DNA of 64,000 bases from Tubiluchus corallicola (GCA_030141605.1 JAQGDQ010000037.1:563001-627000), one strand, 5' to 3'. Counted from the stretch's first letter, positions 47,301 through 59,610 are shown. Numbers and translations: made by a program. The notes: generated from the letters alone by a model not told the origin.

Positions 47301-50300
47301 TCCGAGTCGCAAAAGTTCCCCAAGCATTCGCATTTGACTGAGTTTTTCTCTGCCAGACCTTAATTTCTTAACTGTATGCTTTGTCAATGAGTCAGCTGCC
47401 TTTGCCAAGTTGGTACTGCATGGAGCATTATTAATACAACGTAGGGATTACGAGAATAAAATAGTCTATACTATCCTTTTTGTGTGCTGTTAAACTTAAC
47501 AATACATTTATTTGTATCTTTGTTAGTGGCTTGAAATCGGCTTTTAAAGGTTAATAAACAATTTCATTTGGAATATTGAGTGGAAAAAGGGAGTAACCCT
47601 CAAATTTTCAAAGAATCGTTTTTTTGGCTTTTTGGTCACTACAGAGACTTGTGTTTGTTTTCCATTCAATTTGTACTAAATAAAGGTTTGCAACATGTTT
47701 TAAATTGCCATTTAATTAGTCCTTGGAGTCTACTTTAGCAAGCTTTCTGTGTGGAAAATATGCGTAATCTTTATAACGCATTGTCATTCTTAAATCATTA
47801 TTAAGTTCTAAATCATGACGTAATCCAGTGCATCATTCTGGATGGCTGAGTGTGTCATGTGAGGTGTAAATGCCGCCCTGCTAAATAACATCATAATATG
47901 AATAATATCATAATATTACTTATAATATGATATGAGTAAAATCAATCATATTACTCAATCAATCATACCAAAAAACAAAAACAAAACGGAAATGGAATCC
48001 ACCTAAATAAAAAGACAGTTTGATAAGAATCACACGCAATTCAGGGTTTGAATATACAAGTAGAAATGGTAAGTTGTTGAGCGAAAAACACTAAGTTGTA
48101 AAAATGGGATTATTGTGGTTTCAGCAATGTTTCAGCACTGAAAAGAGAGAATTTTTGAAAAAAATTTACGATTTGCACAATTAGGATAAACAAAATGGTT
48201 ATTTATTTGGCCTTATAAGGTCAACGCCCTGCCAAAGATGATACAGCCAAAACGTGTTACTCGAACGATCATCCACATACAATTCCTTTATAAGAGTCTT
48301 TGACGAGAAAAAAAAGCATTTTGTCTGGCGGCATTTAACAACCTTCATTACCAACTGGCCTAACATTGTGCAGCCTCAGCAAGTACTCATGTTGCATCCT
48401 AGCATTCTGCTACACTCAACTAGACTAACAATTTCAGCCAAACTTGCAAAAACCTTTCTGACAATAAACACTTAACCCATTTACAATTAGATCCGCAAGA
48501 CAGAAGAACCAAACATTGCCGCTAGGAGTAACCCATCTGTCCGATAGGTTAAAGAAGCCTTTTCATGCAGTATGCAAACTCTGACATGTGCAGCAGGGTT
48601 GCCAGATTAATTGAAAAACCAATAAGTTTAGTCACGAATGTCTCTTGGACTATGTAATGGAAACCGGATGCTTTGGGGCATGCTATGCTAAACTGGCCTA
48701 TTCACTACTGTCACTGTGTTAGTACATTAACTCAAGGAATTAGGAACTGAATTGGAGACTAAGTAACAGTAAAAGCACTTGTGAATTATGAGACAAATAA
48801 AAAAAACAAATACAATTAACAGCATAAAATTGTATTTTTAAAAATGCGCTGTATTATAAGTCGCTAAATTATTACTATTCAGCACTATATAAGTACATAA
48901 CACTGAAATGCTTGCAGGTAACTGTGGCAGCACTATCACCTTGGTTTTCAATTGTGTTAAAAAATCGATCACAGAAAATCTGCCTTTCCTCACGGTAAAT
49001 ATCAAGCATGATTTTATCAGTTTGAATCTTCAGAAGTGATAATGACGATGATGACGACAACACTGATGATCATAATGGAAATGGTGAAATTAGTGGAGGC
49101 CAGAAATTCTCAGTAATGGGCAAATGGATGAAGCTGATAGACACGGGACTGTTTGACCAAATAAAACACAGATTTATGATTCCAGGTCACACATCTTAGC
49201 CTCATTAGGAAATTACAGGTAGAAAAAAATAAAATAAAACATCAAGGTTTATTGTACCCCATTTTTGACATACTGCCTGGTAAAAAAATGTAAAAATCAT
49301 CCAACGATCAATACTAATGACCGGCTGTGATAAATGTATACGTGATTTGTAGTTTCTGTTAAGATTGTACATTAATATAAAAATAACAAAAAGCTCAACC
49401 AGTCGAAATACGGTATAACCAATATAACCGTTAATTCTGCACGTTAACACCCAATTCTTTATTTGAAAAATACATTTGCATATTGATAAAGCAATATCTC
49501 ACATGGCATGGTTAAAAAATAAAAATATAAAGTAACAATGGGACGGTTAAAGTGTTGTGCACTTTAAAGGAAGAACCAACCCTTGAACAACATTTATTGC
49601 ATTTTAATATACAATTAAAAATATTGAAATCACCACACAATATATGCACGTAGAATACTTTCCTTAAAAAATGTAAAAAAAATGTAAATATTTTTTTATC
49701 TCCCGCCAAACGAACGTCGCTACCGGCATGTTTGAAAAAAATGACGTAAGCTGGTGTTTGCTGGGCAGCGTAAATACTGTGAAGGTACCAATTGAGAAAT
49801 TTCTACAGGTCACTCAGAAGTTCAGTTATTCTAGCATTGTATTTAACTGTTTGTGTAAAAATTTGTCATTTGATCAATTATGACCAAGGTTAAAATGGTT
49901 ACATAGCTTTAACCCACAGGATTATACCGTAAAATATGTAAATAGTATACATTAATTGCATAAATGCAAATTAATTTACAGACTTTTGTTGACTTTCAGA
50001 CACATGTAAACTGGAGAGCATACAGTAGGTACCAGTTAGGTTACTTAGTTTATAGAGATCACTCTATTAGGTCAAAAAATGATTGCTTAAGCACTTGGCA
50101 AAATAACTGTTTATGTTGCACGGTAACCAGGTGACACAATTTTTCACCAAAATGAGCACAACCAAGCATGAAGTGATTGTGAAATTATTAATTACACCAG
50201 GCGCTTATCACAATTTCATTGCTGAAACTCTCTAACATTTTCTCCAATAGTAGAATAAGCTCAACTTCCCGAGACACTTGGATTTTGCTTTTAAGTATGT

Positions 50301-53300
50301 TGTATAATCCTTACTTCAAAAATTGCAAAAGTGCTAGCATATAAAAATGCTTTAAGCACACTCCCTTAATTCAATTTTATTGCACACATATTGTCGCAAA
50401 GTATGTTGGTACATTCTAAAACTAACAAACTACACCATTTTCTGAAAAAATAAAATAGACTTGCAAAATACTTACGACGGTAGTAAAAATAATTTAAATT
50501 CAATTACCGGTAGATGATTTACGTATGGAATAATTTGTATGGTTATCAGTACAGTAGACGTCGCTTAATAGACTCTTCGGGACCAAAGTGTTTTGATGGG
50601 TGTAGTATTATTGGTATAGAAGTCTGAGTCGTCAGCTTAGTAAGCACTGCATAGATTTTTATTGAATTTTAGAAACGAAGTAATGCCTAAATTACAGTTA
50701 GTGCAATTAAGAATTTAAAAAAGATATTTTAAAATATTAATTTATATATTTGAATTAGCAATAAATTAAAAAGTATACTTTTCTAAATCACACAAGTCTG
50801 TTTATGTGCAAAAATTCCTTCAAAGTCGGCTGCTTCATTTTCTCGTGAAGAAGTAAAAACATTGAAAATCTGTTGCCGTGATGCATGTATTCTTGTAAGG
50901 CATTTAGCACATCACAGTCTTTTCCTGTGTGTTGCCTCTTATATGCTAGTTTCTTATTTTGATTTGCTGACAGCTCAATTTTAGATCGTTTTTTCAAAAT
51001 TCTGCCGAGAGTATTTGGGAAAATTTCAACTACGCTGCTGCACACCTCCGCCCATCTTTGGAAGTTTATCGTACTGCTCTAAAATGTTCAGTTTTCCCTT
51101 AAACTGTTAGATCTTTACATTTATGCTCCATTTTTCAAACTTCTTAACTCTATGCTCTTATTTGCGGTATAACTTTTACTCTTGTAAGTCACAAGGAATA
51201 CCGGCTGATTACTGTATCTGCATTTTTTACTGTTAACTGATTAAATGTGAAAGCGTGAAACGAGAGCTTCAAAAGGAAACCCCTAAACAAGTGATTAAGT
51301 GTTTAGCTTCCAGAAAATCTTGGGTAGCGTCCAAAGCACAACGCTAGCGTACTAACGCATGAAAAATGTACCTGCTTACAAATAAAACGGCACTTAATAT
51401 GATAGCTTCTACACATATTATAGTGTACAAAAGCGAAGTAAAGGTGGCACAAAAGTAGGAAAGGCTATTTGGGCACATACAAATGTCTTATAAGTATGTG
51501 AAAGAAAAATATTGAGTCAATTATGCAGAGTTATTTACCGACAGTTTTTATGTACATTTGAATAGAAGCGGCCCGTACCAGGTGTTTTTGAGTCAATTAA
51601 GCGATTGAGTCTATTAAGCGGCGCCTACTATATTATTAAATTTTGATAAAAAATAGTAGGATATCTAATATAATTTAACTGATGTTGGACTCTAATTATA
51701 AAAAATGCAGTTGCAAATATTGTGTCCAGTTGCACGATTTGACAAAAGAATGTTATATATCTGATAACTAATATAAGAATAACATCAATAATTAATTTCT
51801 GGTAGCAGTAGGAGATAAGTTTTCAGTAGAAATGACATTTTAACATTTCGCAATGAATGAACTGCGAAGTTTATGTACTGGTGACAGCTACTACTTGTTT
51901 CTGAGAGGTTTTTCACTGCCTTTTAGGAGCATTTGGTTATAAGTTCTCCAAACAGATTAAGAGCAGTCTTGTGATTTCTGCTAAAAAGCCAGGATAAAGA
52001 GACTGTACTTGTTACTGAGGCTGTTTTTGTTATTGAATTTTCTCTGGGAAATGTCAGGTTGGAGAATTTATTTTCAAACTGGTTTCTGATTTCCGTATAT
52101 AGTGGACAATTGTAAATAGGGTGAAGTTCATTTTCTACTGTTGTGGTATTATTGCTGTTTTTACAGGAGAGACATATACAGTCATTTTCAGCTTTTTTGG
52201 TATACTGTCCACTTTCTCTATTTCCAGATTGTGGTCATTGATACTTATTTCTGTTTTGTTCTGTTTTTAGTTGGCAATTGCTGTAAGGTAAAATTCTATA
52301 CCACAATTGAATTTGAGTTGCCGGAAAAATCTCAACTTGTTGCTCCTCCACTTTTCCTCTTGTCACTGTCGATGTCTCTAAAGAAAATTCGTTTGTATCC
52401 TTTTCTAGTTTTTTCTGCATGTTTTCTTTTTCGATTGGGTGCGAGTGAAGGGTTTTAATAATGTAATACATATCCATTTTGGACAAAAGTATTCCTTTGT
52501 GTTTAACTTCTGGAAAACGTGTTCAACTATTGTGCTTCTTGATGTCATTTGTGCAAATAATCCATAATTCAAAGTGTTGCTGCTGTTATTAATAGAGGGC
52601 AAAGTCCCAGTTTTGCTTTACAGGCTATATTGGAAGATGTTGTGTGAACTTGTAGTATCCGTTTGTCAAAATGGTTTTGAACATATTCAAAAGGAAGTTG
52701 ATTGCAGGTTTTAAGACTCTTTTCAGTGTCATTTTTGTCAACTGAGTTTAACTTCAAAATGTAAGTTGAAGACAATATTTCGCAGCTGCACAGAGCTATG
52801 GAGACGACTAAAGTATTAAATAGGTATACCAGCAAGGGTGTAGGAAGGTTGTGGTTAAATATTTTATATTTTAGTTAAACAGGTTTTAAATGCTTTGATG
52901 CTCTCTGTGTTAGTTAAAAGTGATTGTATCAGTAAAATATATTCCCAGACATTTGAAGTGTTTTCCGTTTGTTTTTTGAATTACATGTTAACGTGTGATT
53001 TTTTGGCATTTTTTCAAACACCACTGTTTTTTGTGGTTTATGTGAAAAAAGTTCTTTTGTGCATAGTCACTTAATTCGTCTATGGTTTTTTGTACACCTT
53101 CTCTTGTGTTACTGCGATTGCGATACTTGACTCTCTCCACCTATCAGAGGCGGGCACCTTTATAGGGTGAAAAGTCTGTTTTTCTATAACGCTGATCTTT
53201 TAGTTGTCTTTTCCCAGTTTAATGTATTTTTTTGTTTTTATCCTGTATTCCATGAATTCGTTCACTAGATTTCTAATTTCTAGCAATCCTTCCCTTTCAC

Positions 53301-54445
53301 TGTTCATTAATATATCTGAGTTCAATTTTTTTTTCCATTCTCCATATCTGTCACATTTGAGCATATGTTCAGTAGTATCATCATCTTCCCCACACACTGG
53401 GCATAATAACTGATCCTTAAACACATTCTTGTAGTTTACTTTAACTTTAATCATATTCGGTCTCATTTCCAATATATCTTTAACCTCTTCTGGCTTACAT
53501 ATAGCTATGTAATTTTGTCGTTTCCACTCGGTATGCCTTAAAAATCTTAATTTAGTGCTGCTCCTGCATTTTTCTGCACATTCATTCTTTATAAAACATT
53601 CAATCTTATTCTTTAATTTCTTTCTTCCATTCAGACTTTTTCATGACCTTCACCCTTTCTTTATTAGCATCTATGGTATATTTTTTGCAGCCTCAACTAC
53701 TTCATTATACCATGACCTTTCATGTGCACTTTCATGAGTACCTCTGATGCTAATCTCTTTGGTTTACTAATCAGTAAAGTCCGATAGAACATCAATCTCC
53801 TATAATTCACTATGTTTTAGAGGCCATATGCCTATTTCAGTTACTAATCCCCAGTATGGCGTTGATTCACTAAGATTAAATAAGGTTTTTAAAGCATTTG
53901 CTTGAATCATTTATAATTTCTCTAAATCAGTTGTTAAGTTTGACCATGTTTCAGAACTATTTAGCACTGCACTCACTGAAAGAAGCTCGCATAGCATTAG
54001 TTTAACCCCTACTGAGGAATCTCCCACTTTCAGCTCACCTCCTATTGACTTGTATTGATGTAACAAGTAAAACCAAATCATCTGCGCATTGTAAACATGT
54101 AATTCTTCTGTTTGTGCTTATTTAAACGACCCAATATTGGGTGCATTAACAATATCACTATGCTTAATACTACATAAATCTTAAACATTTTTATTTGGCC
54201 TATTATTTTACTGTTAATATTATTAAAAATTATTATCGTATTACTGTAATACTAGTACGTGATACCTCAGGCCGTGAAGATCGCCAATTATAGCAGCCAT
54301 CGGTGACTTCTAGAGTAAAATTTATTGGTACCGACAAGTAATAAGGTAGCAACACTCTTGGTACATTCAATTTTGAAGAACTGTTCAGGCAAATATGCAA
54401 AGAAGCCATTAAGAACCAAAACTTCAAGATTTCATTTAGCGCCAT
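41354..54445 (-). CDS. NUP210: Nuclear pore membrane glycoprotein 210 (NUP210/gp210), complete, only two coding exons
   Basis: Single-pass pore-membrane nucleoporin with a large lumenal part. Exon 1 54266-54445 (60 codons) and exon 2 41354-46891 (1845 codons plus stop) give 1905 aa, close to human (1887). Exon 1 encodes a signal peptide (MALNEILKFWFLMASLHICL) and the family start KLNVPRVLLPYYL, PINFTLEV with a glycosylation sequon, GCYNWRSSRPE. Exon 2 continues VATVHAANVESGKSCSNQAI, ILAEETVTGQIFRCD, IVTTTRELFIED. A BIG2-like Ig fold with ISSVDSAGIIEALSLGSTSL lies at about 1065-1145. A transmembrane helix (WFFTIIVLLISLAACYVGY) at about 1800-1820 is followed by a short Ser/Pro-rich pore-facing tail. 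The start has a good context (AAAATGG). Vertebrate orthologues have about 40 exons; here 97% of the protein is in one exon with no frameshift and normal codon use, while neighbours are intron-rich. Confidence 0.98.
46892..50551. other. NUP210 intron, first half, no recognised gene
   Basis: Contains short inverted motifs around GGGTACCC at 47136-47170, an AT-rich palindromic patch of ATAATATGA-like units at 47888-47965, and a short plus-strand frame at 49115-49199 discussed in the findings. Nothing else was recognised on either strand. Confidence 0.5.
50552..51630 (-). mobile_element. Internally deleted pogo-like transposon with both terminal inverted repeats
   Basis: The left end CAGTAGACGTCGCTTAATAGA (50552 on, cut at 20 bases: CAGTAGACGTCGCTTAATAG) pairs with the complement of the right end, TAGTAGGCGCCGCTTAATAG, and TA flanks both sides (50550-50551 and 51631-51632), the pogo/Tc1 target. 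On the minus strand 50788-51045 encodes the N-terminal DNA-binding region of a CENP-B/Tigger-type transposase: FPNTLGRILKKRSKI, then YKRQHTGKDCDVLNALQEY. The catalytic DDE domain is missing. Subterminal TTAAGCG motifs are repeated near the right end. It is the same family as 7993-9014. It is inserted in the NUP210 intron. Confidence 0.88.
51840..53130 (-). mobile_element. LINE tail A (post-RT region and C-terminal zinc knuckle)
   Basis: Minus-strand reading with breaks: KPQKTVVFEKMPKNHTLTC (end of RT palm/thumb), then LFNTLVVSIALCSCEIL, then ACKAKLGLCPLLITAATLNY (the GELGRYPL-like block of these elements). It ends with CLSCKNSNNTTTVENE, LHPIYNCPLYTEIRNQFENK, a C-x2-C...H...C knuckle. Many stops. 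It is inserted in sense orientation in the NUP210 intron. Confidence 0.8.
53170..54110 (-). mobile_element. LINE tail B (same class, separate copy)
   Basis: Minus-strand reading with breaks: SVSAVLNSSETWSNL, then LFNLSESTPYWGLVTEIGIWP, ESAHERSWYNEVVEAAKNI and LRFLRHTEWKRQNYIAI. It ends with LCPVCGEDDDTTEHMLKCDRY, whose first 20 residues form the C-x2-C-x8-H-x4-C knuckle. The STPYWGL and GIWP blocks are typical of non-LTR element tails. It ends about 150 bases from NUP210 exon 1. Confidence 0.85.
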
Positions 54446-56848
54446 TTTTAACCATGTGCATGAAAATTGAAGTTGGTGGCGCATCGAACAAACAAACGTG
54501 TGGTCGTTGATTAGCGAGATATGTGACTTCAAGTTCAGTAGACCACAGAGTGTACAACAGTATTCTATTACATGTATGTAATTGAAAAACAATAATAATA
54601 GTTTGACATAGGTTTTAAAACTTGTATTATTAAATTATCCTCCTTACTAGTTTAGATTAGATAAAATTAGGTTGATTTTCTTTCTGACACAAATCCTGTT
54701 TTTCGAGGCTTTTTATTGTAACATAAAATTCTGATAATGCATTTTGTTTTACATTAAATAGTACTGCGTTTTGGTACATTGAATTAAGTTGTACGATTTT
54801 TTTAATACAGCATTTCGATGCAGGTTGTAACCCAACCTTTTGCTAGGGGTACGAAATCAACGAGCAACATTCAATACTGAGCAATTTAATTATTTGCCAA
54901 GATATCCAATAATAATATTTATTGACGATTTACAAGCCATACAATTACAATTGCAATTACAAGTTACAAAACATTACATAAACAATGTACATTACAATGA
55001 AGAAAAAAAATCTACACAGACAAATCCCCGCACATGGGGTATAATCGTCAACATAATACACAATAAAACACAGTAATAATAATAATAATCGCTATTTACA
55101 GTGGTTAAGTAATTGAATTATATTATATCATGTTAAGTTTTTTACAAGGTTTAGTCCACGAATATCCATGAAATCCATTCATAAGAAGTTCATATGAATA
55201 TCCATGTAATCGCTATCTTGCCTTTCCTTATAACAGCGCTGACCACGTTATTTAGTTCAACCATGACATTTCAGAAAGAGTGAAATAACATAAAATGCTG
55301 AAGCACTCACAGAGGATTACAATGGGTCAAAACCATGACAAAGATTTTCATATTTAAGCTACACTTATTACAATATCGTGACATTTCTTCATTATGTCAC
55401 CAAGAACGTTTTTTCCACAATCAATATTTTGAAATACAGTAACTACTGACGTGATCTACTCCTGGATGGCCATTTTTCTTTGTTCACTCCAATGAAGTTG
55501 CCCACATTCCAAAAAGAGGCCAACAGCATCTCCAGAGTGAGTCATCAAAGCAGGTGTTAAAAGCTGCTTTCAAGTTTTAGTACAGAACCAAAAGAAAGTT
55601 ATTTCTTCACATCATTAGGCTAATCATAAAAAACGAAACACAAACTATTAGAAAGTGACATTTTCCAGTTCAGTTTTCAGGTCCAGTGATAATTTATTAT
55701 GTATAGTGCACACGCAATCATACAGCCACACGCAAGCCTAATAAGTACCACTTTAATGCACTTCAGAAAGCAGCAACAATATCAAAAGTGTCAAAGCTAA
55801 TTATTTGTTTGAAACACTTTTAATATTTCTTTGCAATAATCTAAGTACATAGACATATAGAAAACAAATCAATAAGCATGCAAGCAAGCAAAACACTTAT
55901 TTACAATTGATTAAAAAATAACCAAAGCTATACATGCTGTCTAACCTGGATAAACAGAAACCAATAAATAAACCAGATTTCTAGGGGTGAGCATTCTCTA
56001 CCAGAAAGCGATTTCGAATGGAATCGAATTTGTGACTTTCGAATTGGAATCAAACCGAATTCGATTTGAGTTTGAAAGATTTTCGAACAAGCTCTCAAAT
56101 CACCAGTAAAAACAGTCTTACAAAGATCATGCATATTACTCGATTTTCTTCTGCAGGAAAACCACTAATAATTTGTGTAAAAATTATGCACAAAAATTGC
56201 AGCTAAATAATTGCTAATTACATGACGTTTCAAAAGTTTTAATGATAAAGAATGTATTTGGTTGAAGTGCTGAATTATTTGAATCTATAATTTTAGGTTC
56301 GAAATGAATTCGAACTAAAAAAACTTGTTCGAATCGAATTCGAACGTTCAATGCTAACCCCTACTCATTTCTATGATGATCGAACAGCTTATTACAATAA
56401 TAGAGCATTAGCTTCAGAGAAAAACTATGCTAAAAAACAAAAGAAAGACATTTGCACATTAAAGACATTTTAATCTTCCTATAATGTTCATCAGTGTTAA
56501 GAAACTTTTTGATGAAAAGCTATCACAATCCAGACATTAACTAGATTAATTAAGGAATTAAATACATTAATCAAACGAAGCTAAAAAATGAAAAAAATTA
56601 TTTTAATTGCAGACACCAAAACATCCAGCGTAGACTTGCGAAACGAAACTTCAGAAGATATTAAAAGGATCATTAACAAACCACTAAAACATGAAAAGGT
56701 AATTAAACACATATAATTACAAGACGTTCAAATAACAAATGGGAAGATATTCTAAACAAGCTGCGTGAAGATACACACTATGTACACTTATTCACAAATA
56801 ATTACCCTAAATTCAAAATGGTTGATAAATATTGTATTATAAATATAC
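54446..56848. other. Intergenic region between NUP210 5' end and TUBGCP2 3' end
   Basis: Holds the NUP210 promoter (next to 54446, no TATA recognised) and one hAT-like MITE (55982-56363). A plus-strand frame at 54840-55076 with QLQLQLQ looks like repeat-derived chance coding. A minus-strand ATTAAA near 56607-56602 could be the TUBGCP2 poly(A) signal. Nothing else recognised. Confidence 0.5.
55982..56363. mobile_element. hAT-like MITE, 382 bp
   Basis: The left end TAGGGGTGAGCATTC and the complement of the right end TAGGGGTTAGCATTG match at 13 of 15. Internal TTCGAAT/ATTCGAA motifs are mirrored near both ends. The flanking 8-mers CAGATTTC (55974-55981) and CTCATTTC (56364-56371) agree at 6 of 8, consistent with an old 8-bp target duplication. 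There is no transposase. TAGGGGTG-type termini are common among hAT families. Confidence 0.75.
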
Positions 56849-58721
56849 TTATGAATGTGATGCTTTCATGGACCTTTCTGCTGCTAGTTGCTCTAGCTTT
56901 TCACTGTAGAAACCATTAAAATCCAACCTAAAATGAGAAACAAACAAATAACGATAAGAAGTAATACAGGGTCATTTGTAAGATTCTTACAGAAGTAACA
57001 CGCCTTTCACAAATCTGATCTGTGATGTCTTACCTACTTAATATTTCAAAAAGTTGATCTATCAATAAACTTCAAAAACATGGGTTCTAAACTATTCCCA
57101 ATACCGATCAGTTGTAATCAATGCTCATTCCTATAACCATCAGCAAGATTTCAAAAGTAAAACAGTACATTAAAAATAAATTAATAAAAAAATATATAAA
57201 TTCTCAGGCCTGTTGTTTATTTCAAATAAGTCATCCAGCAATGTATAACAAAAAGCATAAGACTACTGTTTAACCCTAGAAATAAAATGAGATCACGGTT
57301 TAAAAACTGTAAAAAGTACTTCTAATAGCATCACACTTAGTTGTAATTGCTCTGAACACTGTAGCTCTTTTCAAAATAGTAAACAAGCAGCAAATAAAAA
57401 TAAGAAATAAGGTGTAATCACTGTAATCACCTGTAAACGATATTCATAAGCTTGTGTTCTGTATCTAGTTTTCCTGTTCCCGTTATCTTCTCAAGAAGCC
57501 TGTGAAGCAGCTTTGAGAATTTATGATCAAACCTCGATAATGTTTTGTTATAAGATTCATTTTCCATAGTCAGTATCTGCAAAAACAAAAAAAAACATGA
57601 TTGCAAAATTCTAGAATAAGAATCGCAAATGGCTGAGAGAAAGAAAATAAAGCAAGTAAAAAAACTGCAATGCAACGGTGCAGCTAGTACATCTGATGAT
57701 TCAATGACTATTGTGTTACTGTTTACCAGTGCATGTGTGTGTAATCAGAGCACAATAAATTTTTATGCTTCATAATTATACTTATATACAGTAAACTACG
57801 CATAAATTAAACTGGTATATTTCGAATACTTGCGTATCTCGAACAGATCTTGTGGAACCCATTTTCCCTTTTATTCTTCCCTCTACCAAATATCACGTAA
57901 CTCGAAATCTGTCACTCGAGTTATTGCGTAACTCGAACCGAATTCCGGGTACGATTCTTAACATATTCTGGCTGAAATTACCTCACCTATCTGAAAACAG
58001 TCTCCCAAGTGAGAAATGCCATGCAAAAGTATGCACCACATTATGATTTTAACTGCTAGCTTCAGCAAAAACGCAAAGATTTCTTGTATTACTTTAGCAA
58101 AACGCTGCAGACAACATGGCTTAGAGAACATTGTTTTATGTAGGACACAATATTTTTATTGCCGGATTCTATTAACCATGCAACCCAGACTACAATAGTG
58201 GTGGTTCACTCGTGTTATTTTTAATTATTTATAAAGATAGTTGGTTGATATTTGATAAAAGGCCCAGTTTGTCATTTTCACAAGCTGTAGTGCATTATCC
58301 GATGTTGACGAGCAACTCAATCTTGTTTTTTACGAACATCGTCTAACTAGCACTTTTGCTTACACAACAAATTTTCAGATCTCGATGTGTTTGAGTTATA
58401 CATACGTAGTTTACTGTAATTCATGCCCACTTCCTGTAACTGTAACACGAGCATATATGCATTGTTTGGCAGCAGTAATGGCAGGAAAGCTGCTGCAGAA
58501 GACATTAGCAAAGTCAGTTAATCTGTAAATGTTTTAAAAAAAATAGTTACCTGAAGAAAGTTTGCAAACTTTACACAAAGCACTTGAAGTTTATGCACAA
58601 TGTCAAGAAGGTCTGGATCAGTGAGCATGCAGTCGTTCAGACAATGGTCCATGAAATTTTTGTGTAGCTCCAGAACGTCATCAACATTGGTAACCTGCAA
58701 TAGCAAAATTATATATTTATT

Positions 58722-58793
<72 letters not shown>

Positions 58794-59610
58794 AGGAAAA
58801 TTGAAATTGCTGACAGATAAATCTGAGACAACGCAAAATAAATAAAGAAAGAAAGAAATGTTTTTTCAAATACACACAGTATCTGTTATGTATTTAAATA
58901 CAAATTGTGAATAAAGCCCTTTTATAACAGTTTGCACGAAACTTTTGACCTTAAACCTAGCCTCCTCAATACCATCTAAAACATAACATAAACTTTTTAC
59001 TGTGATACACATATATATATACCTGTGTTTTTGTACAATGCTGAGCTATGGACAATAAAAGTTAAAGAACAGAAGGAAATTATCGCTTTTCAAAGGGTTA
59101 CTACAGAAAATGGTTAGGTATTAAATGACCAGACAGAATATCCAATGATGATCTGTATGATGTGATGAAGAAGTATCCTTGGAGTAAACACATACAAGTA
59201 AGAAGACAGTATTGGATTGGCCAGGCTAAGACTACCTCAAGACCCTTGAAATGACAAAAAAGCCAAATAAGGTTCAGCTACTGACGTATATAGATATACC
59301 GCACAAATATTTAGCAAATACAACTCCAGATTAGAAGGACGAAACATCGTGGGTAGTGACTGTGGACATCAGCAAGTGGGATATGCCATGTTTTAGAACG
59401 TAGAAGCACCTTAGAAATATAAAATAAACAGTGCCTTGGTTGAGAAAAAGGTTTAGTACCTCATGCATTTTATCTTCCAGTTCCTTCCAGTTTGGTTCTA
59501 TAACTTCAAACATCATGTAGTACTCCAGGTTCTGCACGAAATGCAACATTCGCTGACACAAAGCAAAAGATGACACAGAATGTTCTCTACCCTTACTTTC
59601 TATAAAGATG
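56849..59610 (-). CDS. TUBGCP2: Gamma-tubulin complex component 2 (GCP2), C-terminal four coding exons only
   Basis: Core subunit of the gamma-tubulin small complex that nucleates microtubules. Exons: 59460-59610, 58551-58694, 57431-57576, 56849-56927 (stop at 56849-56851), frame kept throughout, encoding the last 173 residues. Diagnostic sequence: QRMLHFVQNLEYYMMFEVIE, then DDVLELHKNFMDHCLNDCML, TDPDLLDIVHKLQVLCVKFANFLQ (given in part), FDHKFSKLLHRLL and the end LDFNGFYSEKLEQLAAERS. These match GCP2 rather than GCP3-6 and form the end of the gamma-tubulin-binding GRIP2 domain. The first visible exon begins inside a codon after TTTTTTTCAG, so more exons are needed, but none was found up to 64000. 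Either the preceding intron is more than 4 kb and contains the opposite-strand serpin, or this is a truncated copy. The 3' part looks intact. Confidence 0.93.
57789..58416. mobile_element. Pogo/Tc1-like MITE, 628 bp, with TA target sites
   Basis: The left end CAGTAAACTACGCATAA and the complement of the right end CAGTAAACTACGTATGT are identical over the first 12 bases, with TA flanking on both sides (57787-57788 and 58417-58418). Subterminal repeats of AACTCGAA and TCGAAC are seen inside the left part. No transposase. It lies in the TUBGCP2 intron between 57577 and 58550. Confidence 0.88.
58722..58792. repeat. (TA)n microsatellite, one interruption
   Basis: About 35 TA units with a TG at about 58734. 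It starts about 30 bases beyond the acceptor of the second visible TUBGCP2 exon, so it lies close to the branch-point region of that intron. Confidence 0.97.
59026..59330 (+). mobile_element. LINE tail fragment, related to 30900-31390
   Basis: With frameshifts the plus strand reads FLYNAELWTIKVKEQKEI, then NDDLYDVMKKYPWSKHIQ, VRRQYWIGQ and KKANKVQLLTYIDIP. This parallels the YNSETCGLT...RWLGRLLRLP tail of the 30900 copy and RTE/Nimb-like elements. It lies in the TUBGCP2 intron, antisense. Confidence 0.7.

Noticed and set aside
54840-55076. 78-residue plus-strand frame upstream of NUP210
   Set aside because: No recognisable domain, low-complexity QLQLQ stretch and no splice or promoter context.
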